A stretch of DNA of 64,000 bases from Chamaecyparis obtusa (lineage: Eukaryota; Streptophyta; Pinopsida; Cupressales; Cupressaceae). Position numbers and translations under genes: made by a program. The notes beneath the pieces are model-generated. The model was given only the letters and a program-made list of their open reading frames with translations. It ran no database searches and was not told the origin of the DNA. This document shows, piece by piece, positions 38,039 to 48,860 of this stretch (positions are counted from its first letter, which is position 1; each line of letters opens with the position of its first letter). The stretch is from NCBI GenBank assembly GCA_027943335.1, contig BSBK01007728.1, positions 1 through 64,000 of the forward strand, read 5' to 3'.

Positions 38039-38367
38039 TGACAAAATACAAACAAAATTCATACATACTCTGCATCCAAAAATTAAGGAATCAATAGAAT
38101 CATTCTTCACCTCCAAACAACTTTATAATATCATTTCACACATTTTACTATTATTCTATAAAATCGCAACTGTTAATTCATGCAACACTATAGCATTTTT
38201 CTCGACAACTATTTATCTTATTCAAGATTCTCAATTGAAATGGTACTCCATATATATTTCAAATTTTTACAAAAAACAATTTTAACACGCCGGGAATCAA
38301 ACGATCAAGTAACTTTCCTTTAAAAAGGAAATTACACTGATAAAGCAACGCGAACAAGTGGATGCAG

Positions 38368-38413
38368 TTTTATTCAGTAGTTTGAGGAAACCTAGAAATG
38401 AAGAGATTTTATT
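38368..38413 (-). terminator. Two polyadenylation signals for the small peptide gene
   Basis: On the - strand AATAAA occurs at 38413-38408 and again at 38373-38368, 20 and 60 bases after the stop codon at 38433. This is where a plant near-upstream element for 3' end formation would be expected. Confidence 0.5.
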
Positions 38414-38432
38414 TGTGTGGCGTGACCTTAGC

Positions 38433-38648
38433 TCAGTTGTGTCCTGAGAAGACAAGCTTGTTGGGGCGTGGTGGGCAGCGAGGGTCTGGAGATGCACCCG
38501 CGCAATTTTCCAACTTCTCCATACTTGTAAGCCGATTATTATTTATGGGAGGATTTGGAGGGTTATATCGAGCGGAGACATGGATCGTAAACACAATCAA
38601 CACCACCACAAGCACATTCAATAATGTCTTGCGCATCAAACTACCCAT
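38433..38648 (-). CDS. Putative small secreted peptide precursor, 71 residues
   Basis: The family is not recognised. The start is MGSLMRKTLL. A hydrophobic core (LLNVLVVVLIVFTI, residues 9-22) ends in HVSA, giving a good signal-peptidase site before residue 27. The predicted mature part is about 45 residues: Pro/Asn-rich (RYNPPNPPINNNR), a middle TSMEKLEN, then CAGASPDPRCPPRPNKL and the end SGHN. Two Cys eight residues apart could form one loop. The layout resembles plant peptide-hormone or phytocytokine precursors with a conserved C-terminus, but it matches none that I can name. A - strand TATA box (38772-38778), a CCAAT box (38870-38874) and two AATAAA signals surround it. It is the only intact, gene-like ORF in the window not explained by a transposon; expression is unproven. 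A + strand ORF covering 38398-38661 is its shadow. Confidence 0.6.
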   Translation of the reverse strand: MGSLMRKTLLNVLVVVLIVFTIHVSARYNPPNPPINNNRLTSMEKLENCAGASPDPRCPPRPNKLVFSGHN

Positions 38649-38771
38649 GCTAAAAGGCTGAGAGCTTTTGCTAAATCAAATTCACAGGAAAATCTTTAGC
38701 TTTCAACTGGATACTGAAGAAAGAGATCGAATACAATATAATGTGATGTCCATTTATGGAGGAAGCCATAA

Positions 38772-38778
38772 ATTTATA
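38772..38778 (-). promoter_or_regulatory. TATA box of the small peptide gene
   Basis: The - strand reads GCTATAAATTTATGG; TATAAAT occupies 38778-38772, 124 bases before the ATG. This would place the transcript start near 38745 and give a 5' leader of about 100 bases. Confidence 0.5.
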
Positions 38779-38869
38779 GCAATACTTTCTCAGAGTTTCT
38801 GCGAATACAGCGCATTCAAAGTATTAGGCGTAAGGGAGACGCTAACATTCAGGAAGCTTTGCCACATTG

Positions 38870-38874
38870 ATTGG
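38870..38874 (-). promoter_or_regulatory. CCAAT box of the small peptide gene
   Basis: The - strand reads GTTAACCAATCAATG; CCAAT lies 92 bases upstream of the TATA box, a typical spacing. Confidence 0.4.
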
Positions 38875-38899
38875 TTAACCCACTATACAATAAAACCCT

Positions 38900-40849
38900 A
38901 ATTTTTGTGTACACGTCGCTATTTCAGATCAAAGCTTTTCTCGACTTTTAAGAAATTAACCAAATTGATTTTTAAATGAGAAGATTTGACTAATTCCATT
39001 CGATTTTTGAATTAGTTAATAAGTTGCTAATAGTTAGCTCAATGTACTTGTATAATTTATCTTAAGGTTGATAGTATTGTAGAAGTAGATAATGAGATGG
39101 GAAATAGCGAGTACTATAATAAGATATATTAGCATTTGTACCAAATGAATGTGTAATAGTTATGTTGATAGTAAGATATATATATATATTAAATAATATT
39201 TTAGAAAATATAATTCAAAGAAATAATGATAACAGTTTGTATTATGTCTTAGTTTGTAATAAAATATATTTCATTATCATAAATATAATCATTACAAAAT
39301 TAATTTTTTAATTTTTGTTTCTTTTTTTTCTTCTTTTTTATTTCATCAACTTATAATATGCACTCACATGCAAAAATATATTTAAAACTACTACTAAAAC
39401 AATACTAAGGATAAAGAAGAAGCTTCTTTGTTGATTGACCCCGTTTTCATGGAGTTTATTGCTATGTGTCTTCTGAACACAAGAGGATTTAATCCTATAA
39501 TAACACAAAATCAATTTCATTTTCCTCCAATAGAAAGTGCAGACATTTGGCTCTGAAACCTATAATGCCCCCTTTCAAAAAAATGGGTAGACACAGAAGA
39601 AATCTCAACACAAAAACTACCAAATTTGTTTACACAAGGTATGAGCTAATGATCTCATAAAAGTTATAAGATGACGGTATGCTTATGGTACATTCTACAA
39701 ATCTTCATCACTTCACCAACTTGCAAAATTATCTAATAATGTAGTAGACGATGGAGTTTTCAACTATTCCATCCTCAACTTGCTTTGATCAATTCAGGTG
39801 GCAACTCAAACTTGAATTGAACCTAGACAAAAAGAAATTCAATGAAAAGATGAGTTCCTTTCTAAGTGATTTTGAATCCTTAAAATTGAATGAATCACAA
39901 TATTTTTTATGGGATCTATAAACATAATAGGACTATCATGTTTGTCTATAATAACCTCGACAAATGTGATAGGATATGCTAGAAGATTTTTTAGTAGGAA
40001 CAAGTTTGAACCAAAAGAATACTAAGCTGCAAAAATTGAAGTATCCAAGGTATAGTTCTATTGATATTTCCTATATTGAAGATGAGCCATAAGTTGAGAG
40101 ATCGGGCCAAAAACTTGACCACCCATAAAAATCCCCTTGATCTTAGCACTATGTTCTAGTCAAATATAATGAAATCTAAAAACTTAAAATCAATCTAAGA
40201 ATCAAGAATGTCACCTTTATGTATGAGATTTAATGTATTTTCAAAGAAGGGAAACATCTATTTGATAGTTACAAGAAAGGGCACAAGCCCTCTAAGTGAA
40301 ATCATCTTATTGAATGATGCTCCTAAGGTGATTGAAATAGTAACTATTGTCACATTGTGCATTCATTTTGACATAAAAAGTATCTGTCCGAACACTAAAA
40401 CCTAATCTTTTTTTGATTGATCCAAACTTGATTCTCCACAGTTCAGCTATAAGAAAATCCGCATTGATTGAACTATTCCTTACCCACTTGTTTGCCTCAC
40501 TTTTTCTATTAATGCATTAATAATAAGTTGTATCTAATGCTCTATTTGAAGCTCTTATTTCTAAAATTTTCTACAGGTCCTACAAAATAGAACATTTCTA
40601 AAATTTTAAGCAAATACAATAAAACAAAGAGTGAACCTAATTGGGAAAGAAAAGGAAAACATGCTAATTTATGACTAGCCAAAAGTAGAAATGCAAATAA
40701 AATAAAATCATGTTCATTTATAATTATAAAATTAAATTTGTATAGGGGTTTTCCACTCACTACACAAGAAGAAATTATGGAAGATTTGAAGGTAGAGGCG
40801 TAAAGAGTAAATATAGTACTCTTTGGTTAGCTTAACTCAAACAAAGCAT
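38900..40849. other. AT-rich sequence with no recognised gene
   Basis: No domain is recognised on either strand. It contains a short TA run near 39177-39190 and the signal-peptide-like fragment at 39338-39520. Short open stretches at 40208-40405 (+) and 40542-40760 (-) carry no known motif. Confidence 0.4.
39338..39520 (-). pseudogene. Signal-peptide-like fragment resembling the 38433-38648 peptide
   Basis: A 60-codon ORF whose second half reads FILSIVLVVVLNIFLHVSAYY, much like LLNVLVVVLIVFTIHVSARY of the peptide gene 700 bases away on the same strand. Nothing matching the mature peptide follows; the ORF stops four residues later. It may be a truncated tandem paralogue, or chance similarity between hydrophobic segments. 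Confidence 0.3.
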
Positions 40850-41875
40850 GAAACATAACTTCTCATTTGATAGAATTCTTCAAACAGGTGTGTCAGATGG
40901 AATGCAATATTTCCAAGATTTACGGAGCATTTTTCCTCGTATATCATAATTGAAAATGCTCTAATACAATGCATCCAAAATGTGGAATCATAGATAATGC
41001 ATCTGAGTTGTTTGATAAAATGCCTCAATGAAATGTCATGTATTAGGAATAAAATGAAATGATTTCAAAATAGCCACAAAATAGATTTTGCAAGGAAGCA
41101 TTTTTTTTTTTTTCAAGATACATATGTTTTCTATGTCTTCGATTTTTTTTCCTTGAAATTTTCACTAATATATTGTAGGCAGCCATGTCGAAAAATAGTT
41201 CAAATGCATAAATTTAAAATTTCATATTTTATAGGGTAAAGTTCATGCAATCCTCATCCATTAATTCTACGTAGAAGTCTCACTTCTTTTCTTCAAAATC
41301 CATATTTCCATGGCATTTTGTCTAGCATTTTAATATTCTTCTCTAAGAATGAACAATTGGCATTTGTGTTCTCTATTTTTTATAGGCACTCATAACCTAC
41401 TCTAAGCCTCTCATTATGTTGGAGAAGGCCACAACTTATAACTATTATTTCTTGGCCTAGCATGGCCACCCATGAGTCTCTCCAACTGCCCTTTCTTCAC
41501 TTGGTGAATGTTTGACCTCAGTAGCTCCATCAATTCATCACCCCTTGTAGAGGTCTATTTAGCACTGATCATAGCCCTAAAGAGGATTCTTCGGTGAAGT
41601 TTCTAAATACTTCTAAGCCCTCTCAAATTAGATAAATTTCTTGAAAAAAAATGGATGCTTTAAGAATAGGCCAATGAATATCCATTAAATCATAGATAAA
41701 ACATGGTCATATTGCTAGAAAAAATATGGCATCATAGCTACCAATTATTGTAGGATATGCACAAAAAAGGATGTGTTGAAAAGGCATTAGATACTTTTGA
41801 GAAAATGCAACTGCAAGGTGTAAAACTATATTTAACAACCCTACCAACATTAATCAAATCATAGTGAAGGTATAT
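40850..41875 (+). pseudogene. Relic of a plant PPR (pentatricopeptide repeat) gene
   Basis: Two pieces match consecutive PPR motifs of the plant PLS type. About 40942-41042 reads, with one small indel, ENALI, MHPKCGIIDNASELFDKMPQ and NVM, close to the typical 'NALIDMYAKCG.ID.A.ELFDKMP.RNV'. About 41712-41870 reads ARKNMAS, PIIVGYAQK and CVEKALDTFEKMQLQGVKL, close to 'W.AMI.GYAQNG..EKAL..F..MQ..GVKP'. In a real gene these would adjoin; here about 650 bases starting with a T-run (41101) separate them. Such proteins normally bind organelle RNA. With stops, indels and the insertion this is clearly non-functional. Confidence 0.6.
41101..41660 (-). mobile_element. Possible retroposed insert within the PPR relic
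   Basis: It starts on the + strand with a T-run (about 14 T, 41101-41114), as a poly(A) tail on the - strand would look, and lies between two PPR pieces that should be continuous. The - strand around 41560-41410 reads STRGDELMELLRSNIHQVKK, GQLERLMGGHARPRNNSYKL, which looks coding but is not a family I recognise. No convincing target duplication was found, so right end and nature are uncertain. Confidence 0.3.
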
Positions 41876-43261
41876 TTTTATCAAATATGATGATAAAAAA
41901 TTCTCTAGTAGAAATGTATGAAAATATGGAAGCATAAATATGGAATGTAAAGTGTTTGGTAGAAAGTATCAAAGAGATGCCATCTCCTAGTATGTAATGG
42001 TCACATTATCCCAAAAATATAAGAAGCCTGGTACTCACGCACAAAATTAAAACATGTCTAAAGCTACTTTTTCCTTTCCTGGTAGTGGCGAAGAATTCTA
42101 GCAATCATAAAAAATTTGTGGGCGATATTTAAAAATTTTCCAACAGAAGTCCAACCCAAGAATAGCCTATCGGCTAAAATTTAAAACATGAATAAAGTTA
42201 AAATTATTGGTGCATTTTTTTGGATAATTTTAATATGAAAAAATAGAATAAACTTTCCTTCTCTTTCATGTCGACATCTGGTTCATGTGTTTCCTTATCT
42301 CATCTTGAACAAAAATATTATTTAAATAATAAATTTTTTGAAATCCTATAAATTTTTTAGTCAAGCACTGCATGTCTTCAATCTAGTCTTAATAATTAAA
42401 TATTGGTCAAATTTAATTAGGGTTATGGAATATATTTTGAAGGGTGGGAAGACTATAGTAAAACTATTCTCTTCTTAAACATGATTAAAACAAAATTGTC
42501 TCACATAGCATCAAGTGACTAATGACAATGTTGGACTGCCAATGTGTATACAATAATGTGTGCAAAGAAAATATGGATGAATCAGAATGGGTTGGACGCC
42601 AAGGAAATCCAAGTGTCAACAACAATGTAGAGCTCTACATCTTGAGGCTTGGATGCATAGAACAGTGTGAAACATCAATCTTTGCATTTATTACTAAATT
42701 TAAATATAAAAATCTAGGTGCATTTGTCCTAGTGGCAATAAATAAAAATTACTCACAATCAACTAGTATTATGGAAACACCATCTTATATTAACCAGGTA
42801 AATAACTAGTTATAAAATACTATGGAAATAATTATAACTAAAACAAAAATAAATAAAAATTAAGACCATGCAAAAATGTCTTAAATAGATTGAACTAGCA
42901 ATCTTTGCGAGAAATTTCTATTGTGAATAGATTGAAGAAGTCAGAAAACAAATCTTACTTATGAATAATAATTTATTTAAGGGGCTTCAAAAAATATATC
43001 TGACCTCAATAATCTATTATTTAAAATCACGATATTCACAGAGTTGTTTTTTTATTTATTGTGAATTGATTGAAGAAATAACTATTAAAGAAAGTTTAAA
43101 TGTGCCACACCATCATATTCATTGTGAATCCTTACTGGATCACGTGCTGGTGTGTTCCGATGATTTTTGTGATTATGGAAAGGAGTATCCATTTTCCCAT
43201 AAAGAATCATAATTACCCTTTAAACATGTGGAGTTGGTGATGTCTGAATCAGAGGGCTTAC
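41876..43261. other. Unassigned AT-rich sequence with two short unrecognised ORFs
   Basis: The + strand ORFs at 42522-42809 (95 codons) and 42961-43212 (83 codons) show no known motif. The first ends just after CAGGTAAATA, a plausible plant 5' splice site, so it could be an old exon; nothing else supports that. Confidence 0.3.
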
Positions 43262-45290
43262 TTGGCTAAAGAGGACAGCAAGTGTTTCCCTGGTATTATT
43301 ACTATTAATGGCACCTGGAGATCCATTAGATCTGGCAGAACGGAGCCCATTTTCCAAAACTCCTCACAAAGCCAACATTTTAAGTATTCTTTGGAAAGGC
43401 TTTGCAATAACAAAGGGTTTTTTAAGTTCTGCAGAAACACTCGGCTCCTTGTTTGCTAGGTTATACTGGTTTAGGAGGGTCTGAACTTTGAAATGGGAGG
43501 AAATACGCTCTGCATTGAGCCTGATAAAATTGAATAGACCTTCACCTCTGATGCGCTGATGACACATTACTACAAGGAGAGCGGCATTTGGGGTTTTATG
43601 GAGAGAATGAAGGGTGGGCATGATGAACGAATCTCCAAATAGTTCATGTCATCCTGGAATAACAGAAGTGTCTTTGTAGGTGGCATCCACTTTCAGTTGA
43701 ATGAGGAGGTCATAGCCAAGCCAACCGGGCTTTCTATGATGGGGAGAAAATACAAAAAAACCAGTCGAACCCCTGACCCAACAATCCTCAACTAGTTTTT
43801 CAAGGATGGAGACCTGCCAGTGAAAAAGTAGGGGGCTTCAATAGGGAGGTGTTGCCGGATTTATAGCCAAAAATCTAACTCATTGTGATGAAATACTTCA
43901 CGTTGGAAGGTAAGTTCACTCCTTAGAAAGCAATATCCTTAATATTAAGGAGAACCCAGATAAGCAAATTCCTATCCTTCACCAGGGCCTTCTTCTCTAC
44001 ATTTACCAGTTCCACAAAGCTATTTGTTTAGCACCCCAGCCCCCTCGATTATCCAGGAGATGACCTAAGAGGATTCCCTGACCAAAAGTGAAAACCCCAC
44101 CCAGTCCTCCTCCCAGTCCATCCATATCACCCAGGAGCCTGAACTGGGTACTAAAGAGGGAAAGAACTGAAAAAAATGTGTTAAAAACCTGTTCATTAGG
44201 AAGGATGCCTAGGAGGTTTCTTATGTCTCTGAGTTTGAGGAAATCAAAGATAAGAAGCAAGATGGTAGTACTCTAAAGGTTGACTGTAGGCCCAAAAAAA
44301 GGAAATTAATGGAGAGCTAGGTTAGCCTCGAGGTGGATTAGTGGCTCAGGGTGTAGAAGGTCTAACGGACTTGCCAAAGAACAATGAAAAACCAAGCTAC
44401 TGGAAATGGAAACTAAAGAGCTTTCCATCTCTGATAAGGATTCCTAGACCACTAAATCCATGAATGATTCCTCAGAAGACCACATGAGCCCCCCCACATG
44501 ACCCTGTCCTCAACCCCAAGCATGCCATGGAAACCCCCATCATTTCTACCCCACCCCTAAGCCCTGCTCAGGATCCCCAAGATAAGACCCCTACCCCTGT
44601 TTACAATAAAGAGGCCCCAGAGGAGAAAAACAAGCTCAAAGGTACTCTTAAAAGGAGGTTCACAAACTTGGACAAAGAGATTGTGGAGATCAAGGAAAAG
44701 ATGCAGGAGTTGATGAACCAATGCAGGCTGACTAACAAATTTGGCCTGGATGTTATGCATGCTTTAGCTATGACTCTTTATCATGTGCAGGATAAGCTGC
44801 CAGTTGGTACTTTGGAGGCCAACGAGGACAACAAGGACCTCTTCCTGTTCCTGCAAGAAGAATGGGTGAGAACCCTGCTATCTAAGCAGTTGGGTGGGAA
44901 AAATTAGTTCTGTTTCCCATGTTTTGGTTAATTTTGAATGGGCCTAGCTCTAGGATCCCCTATTTTGTGGATGGGGTTATTGTTAGTTTTTATAGCTTTC
45001 TACTCAGCCCTGTGTGGCTTTTAACTGCTACTTTACATGCTACTACTCATTCTAGATACTCTGTTTTAATTCATAAGCTTAGTATGGTGGTTTATGTTTT
45101 TGATAGGGGTAGATTTAGATTTGGTGACTTTACTGTTAAACTATTATATCTGCTTTGGCTGGTTACATTAATGTTCTATTAATGTGCTACTAGTCCTTTG
45201 TTCCATGGACCAACACCCTCTTCCTGCTTTATCTATCAAAAACTATTAAAGATATTTGTATACTTATAATTTTATATTCTTGATTTGCAA
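43262..45290 (+). pseudogene. ORF3-family copy 3 with 3' tail (stand-alone)
   Basis: The + strand ATG at 43262 begins a broken frame. Recognisable parts: KESGIWGFMERMKGGHDERI near 43580; SWNNRSVFVGGIHFQLNEEV, then IAKPTGLSMMGRKYKK near 43650-43770; MKYFTLEGKFTP near 43888; and, after a frameshift, NPDKQIPILHQGLLLYIYQF near 43950. These match LINE F ORF3 (ITGLPIEG, IEYFTLDG, NPVLHEGLILLI). The last stretch, 44527-44907 (126 codons), contains LKRRFTNLDKEIVEIKEKMQ, a coiled coil like the ORF3 C-terminus. A T-rich tail follows to about 45290. No LINE ORF2 sequence precedes it, as expected from a 5'-truncated LINE copy. Stops and shifts make it non-coding. Confidence 0.6.
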
Positions 45291-46199
45291 GTTTGATTTC
45301 ATTAGGCTCCATTTACAATAACATTTTAGATTGATATAACATGGTTTACTAGATTTCTATAGGTAAGGATGTTGTTTACACGGGTTCTACATAGGCACTC
45401 CTACTACACACATAAAATTTATCTAATCATTCAATATAAACTACATGCTTTACATCATTTTATTTTTTAAAGAAAATAATACCTTCTCTTCTACAAAAAA
45501 TTACCATTGCCATCCTAATAGATTCAATATCTGAAGACATTTTTATTACTTAATAATTCTTGCTCCTCAGTGCATCTTTAATCTTTAAAGTGTATTCATT
45601 TTCTCTAATGTTTCTGCTATGATTGTTACTGTGTTGAAATTAAATTAGAGACAAGTTGGGTGATGGTAAGGAGGGTTGTGAATCCATAAAACTACTCATA
45701 GATATTTATTGCATTTATTATGTTCACTACCCATTTATATTTTATGTGCGGTTCATAATGAATACCTTGGTTTATAGAAACAATCAAACATTACATACAA
45801 GTATTTATCATGTAAAAGTGGTCATATAAAATTCTATTAAGAATTTAAAATAAGATCATATCAACAGATAATCAATCTCTATTTTCTTTATGTAATTAAA
45901 AGAAAATTAACAACAAAGAAACAATGCAATGCAAAAAATTATTCAACTAGAAGCGTGGAATATTTTAACTACTTGAAAGTTATGTGGAAGACAAACTTCT
46001 ATTGCCTGCAAGTTGTGCAAAAGATAATATTATGATAAAGGATATTACAAAATATACATGAAAATTTCATTGCCACTATACAGGATGTAAAGTCAAATCT
46101 AGGTGTAGATGGTTGCCTAATGTTTTTTGACTTTTTCCTTATATCTAGAATTTTTTTCAATTATGGTAAATGAAGGTTTTTAAGGGATTCGACTCTTTA
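45291..46199. other. AT-rich sequence, nothing recognised
   Basis: No coding pattern, RNA gene or repeat edge is seen on either strand between the two ORF3-family copies. Confidence 0.4.
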
Positions 46200-48860
46200 G
46201 AAAAAGAGGAAAAAGGATAATATAATATGCACCATCAAAAAATCTAAGGTATTACAAGTCTAAACAAAAAATGGCCACCCTTAAGAAATATAGGGAAAAT
46301 AGTAGCCAAAAGCTAGCCAACAAATAACAAAAAACAAACTGTGTAGAAAAAACTAAATCTGAAATAAAATTAAGCTAGGATATTAAGAACATCAAAAAAC
46401 TCCACCTCCAACTTGGTCATCTCCATTGTAGTTTTATTTTGGTTCATGAGCTCTAAAGGGGACTTTTCATTTTTTCTTCTTAGATTACCTCATGTCCTCT
46501 TGTTGGGCCCTGAAATTTCTTGATCTTTGTTAGGATTAAGCTCGAAAAAAAGTTTCTCTTCATGCTCCTTTTGAAGAGACTCAACCAACCTCTTCATTGT
46601 TTATGATGTATTATTTGTACTCTTTTGGCTCTAAATTATAGAAGGTTGAAGGGAATCTTTTAAACTATTCATCTGCTCCCCCATATAAGAAATTTTAACC
46701 TTATGATACTTTCTCTTTTTCTCAAGGGTATTTGTAGTTTTCTTGAGACAACCCACCATATAATTATGCTCCTTATATGTCCAAAAATTATATCCCAGGG
46801 TAATGCCCACTCCACAAAAATCTCTATGGTATTATCCTGATTCTTACTAGCATCCAAGGTATCTAGAACATCGGGTTTACTACCAAGATCTCTTATCTTT
46901 ATCTTTAAATCTTTGGTTTCATTAAAAACCCATTTTCATAAGGAGAAGTAATTAATACCATTCTCTTTTTCCAAGCCTAGAACATAATATTAGTCTTTAC
47001 AGTTTGACTTGAGATGACAGGAGTTAGCTTTAAGCTCCATTAGAGATATATCTTTGTCCTTGCTCTGAGTGGCCTCCTCTGGAAAGGGGGTTGCACTAGA
47101 AATAGGGAGAGTTGCTCTTGAATCTCTTCAGCAAGATCCTTCTTGTTATGCACATAATATTCTATCTCCTAACCTTTATGACACTTTGGATTTTTATATT
47201 TAACAACACTTTCACTAGTAATGGAGGGTGAATGCATGTCCTTCTTACCTAGAGATTTACCATCAACTAGAGAAGTTGAAAATTTTCTCTTCTTCTTACC
47301 CTTCCTATAACCAGTGGCCCTAATAGTATATTTATTGGTCCTATTAATTTCAGCTGAAGAGACATAATCTTCATCCTCAAAAACCATATCCTTACCCTTC
47401 CCTTTACCCCGAGCTTTGGCTCTAGGATTTGGTGATCTTTTAAAAGAACTGAAGAAGGAATATATTGTTCTTTATCATAAGATATCTTCATTATCATAGA
47501 TAAAAATAGGGTTTGATAGGTCAAGGAGGGATTTGAACTGATCATAAGTCAACCTAATGATCCTTCATACAACACAATATTTTTATCTAGGTTGTTTTGA
47601 TAATCCTTCATACTAACTTGAAGAGAAGACAATTAATTAAAAGGAATAGAAATCCTAATGTGATGCTTTAAATGATTAAGAACAAATTTGTGCCTTAAGG
47701 CCCTAGTAAAATACCCATCTAGGATTATGTAATCAATAATTACATTCAAAACTTGATTACAAATCAGCTTAATCTTGCTTAGTTCATAGATTTTATTTAT
47801 TCCCACTCTTCTTGGTCTTTGATTTCCTCCTCTATTTTGGTAAATTTATGAACAAAAATTTATGATTATTTACAATCCTTATAGAACTTCTTTCCTTCCA
47901 TTGATAAACCAGTACCCTCAACCACTAATTTATCATCTATGGTAAAATTCCTACAAAATAGAGCATTGTTTCCATCCTTCTAACTCTTAGTCAAATTCTT
48001 AGTAAAGTTCATTTCCTAGCCATGGGTCTCTCTAGGTAACGAATGAGATCACCCTCTTTTAGGATATTCCACACTTTATTCTTTCTTTTGACAATTTCAA
48101 AGTCCATGGGATCAACACATCTCCAATCTCCCCTTATATAATTCTCCCCTAGGATTTGATGCATAACTAGGATAGAAAAAAATAGCTTCAAACTTAGGCA
48201 CAAAGTTACCCATAATCTATGTGAAAGGTAGTTGCTATTTTGAGCTAATAACATGATTGCACAAGCAAAATGTTTAGAAATAGCACCTTGACAATATCCA
48301 AAAAAAATTATTTTTTTAAAAGAAAATGGTAAATTCATATGGACTAGGAGCGTTTTTAATTCCAAAAGAGAAAAAAACTTTTTTAATCTCTTCTCTGGAG
48401 AGTACAGTCACAAGCAATTTTTTGTGATCTTCATTCAAGATTTTGGGAATAGCATCCAAAAGAGAGTTTTGAGAATTTCCATCCTAGGAATTATCAATAG
48501 TCAAGAGATTAGAAATGAAGTTAACCAACTCTCTACATACCTCATTTTCCTTCTCAATCCTAACCCCATTCTTCATGAGATGATCTATTCTATTTTCTAC
48601 CCTCTGCTTAAGAGTAGATATGTGAAAAAAATGATTCTTTCTATTCCCAAAAGAGAGCCACTAAGTTTTGGATCTTTGTTTCTAGAAGTGATATTATGAT
48701 ACTTAACAAGAATATCATTCTCCCATGAGAGGTTATCCACTATATAGCCTTACTCCTATATTTTTCTTGAATTCCCTTTAGTTCTAGTTCTAGAATTCAA
48801 CAAAGTTTCATGGGTGAGATTTGAAAATTTTGGGAGTTCAGCCCAATAGTAGTCTATCCA
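46200..48860 (-). pseudogene. LINE H: internally deleted LINE carrying ORF3-family copy 2
   Basis: On the - strand from 48860: the ORF2 pre-RT linker (FFHISTLKQRVENRIDHLMK near 48620-48560, NEVCRELVNFISNLL near 48530, then LLVTVLSREEIKKV near 48390), aligning with LINE F RFFHLTMMKHKAMNRIN and LLLKSIPSKEEIFKAI; the beginning of RT; then, after loss of most of RT and all of RNase H, ORF3 sequence. ORF3 parts: KNKVWNILKEGDLIRYLERP near 48080; NALFCRNFTIDDKLVVEGTG then LSMEGKKFYKD near 47960-47880; RISIPFN-LSSLQ near 47650 and VLYEGSLG near 47560; acidic and Lys-rich patches; ending ELMNQNKTTMEMTKLEVEFF near 46440. It is not functional. ORF3 lying after ORF2 here as well as in LINE F is the main support for ORF3 belonging to the LINE. 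Confidence 0.6.

Noticed and set aside
38398..38661. An 87-codon + strand ORF opposite the small peptide gene.
   Set aside because: No start context, domain or signals; TATA, CCAAT and poly(A) signals all support the - strand ORF.
42522..42809. A 95-codon ORF ending near a splice-donor-like CAGGTAAAT.
   Set aside because: No recognisable domain, promoter or partner exon; too weak to call a gene.
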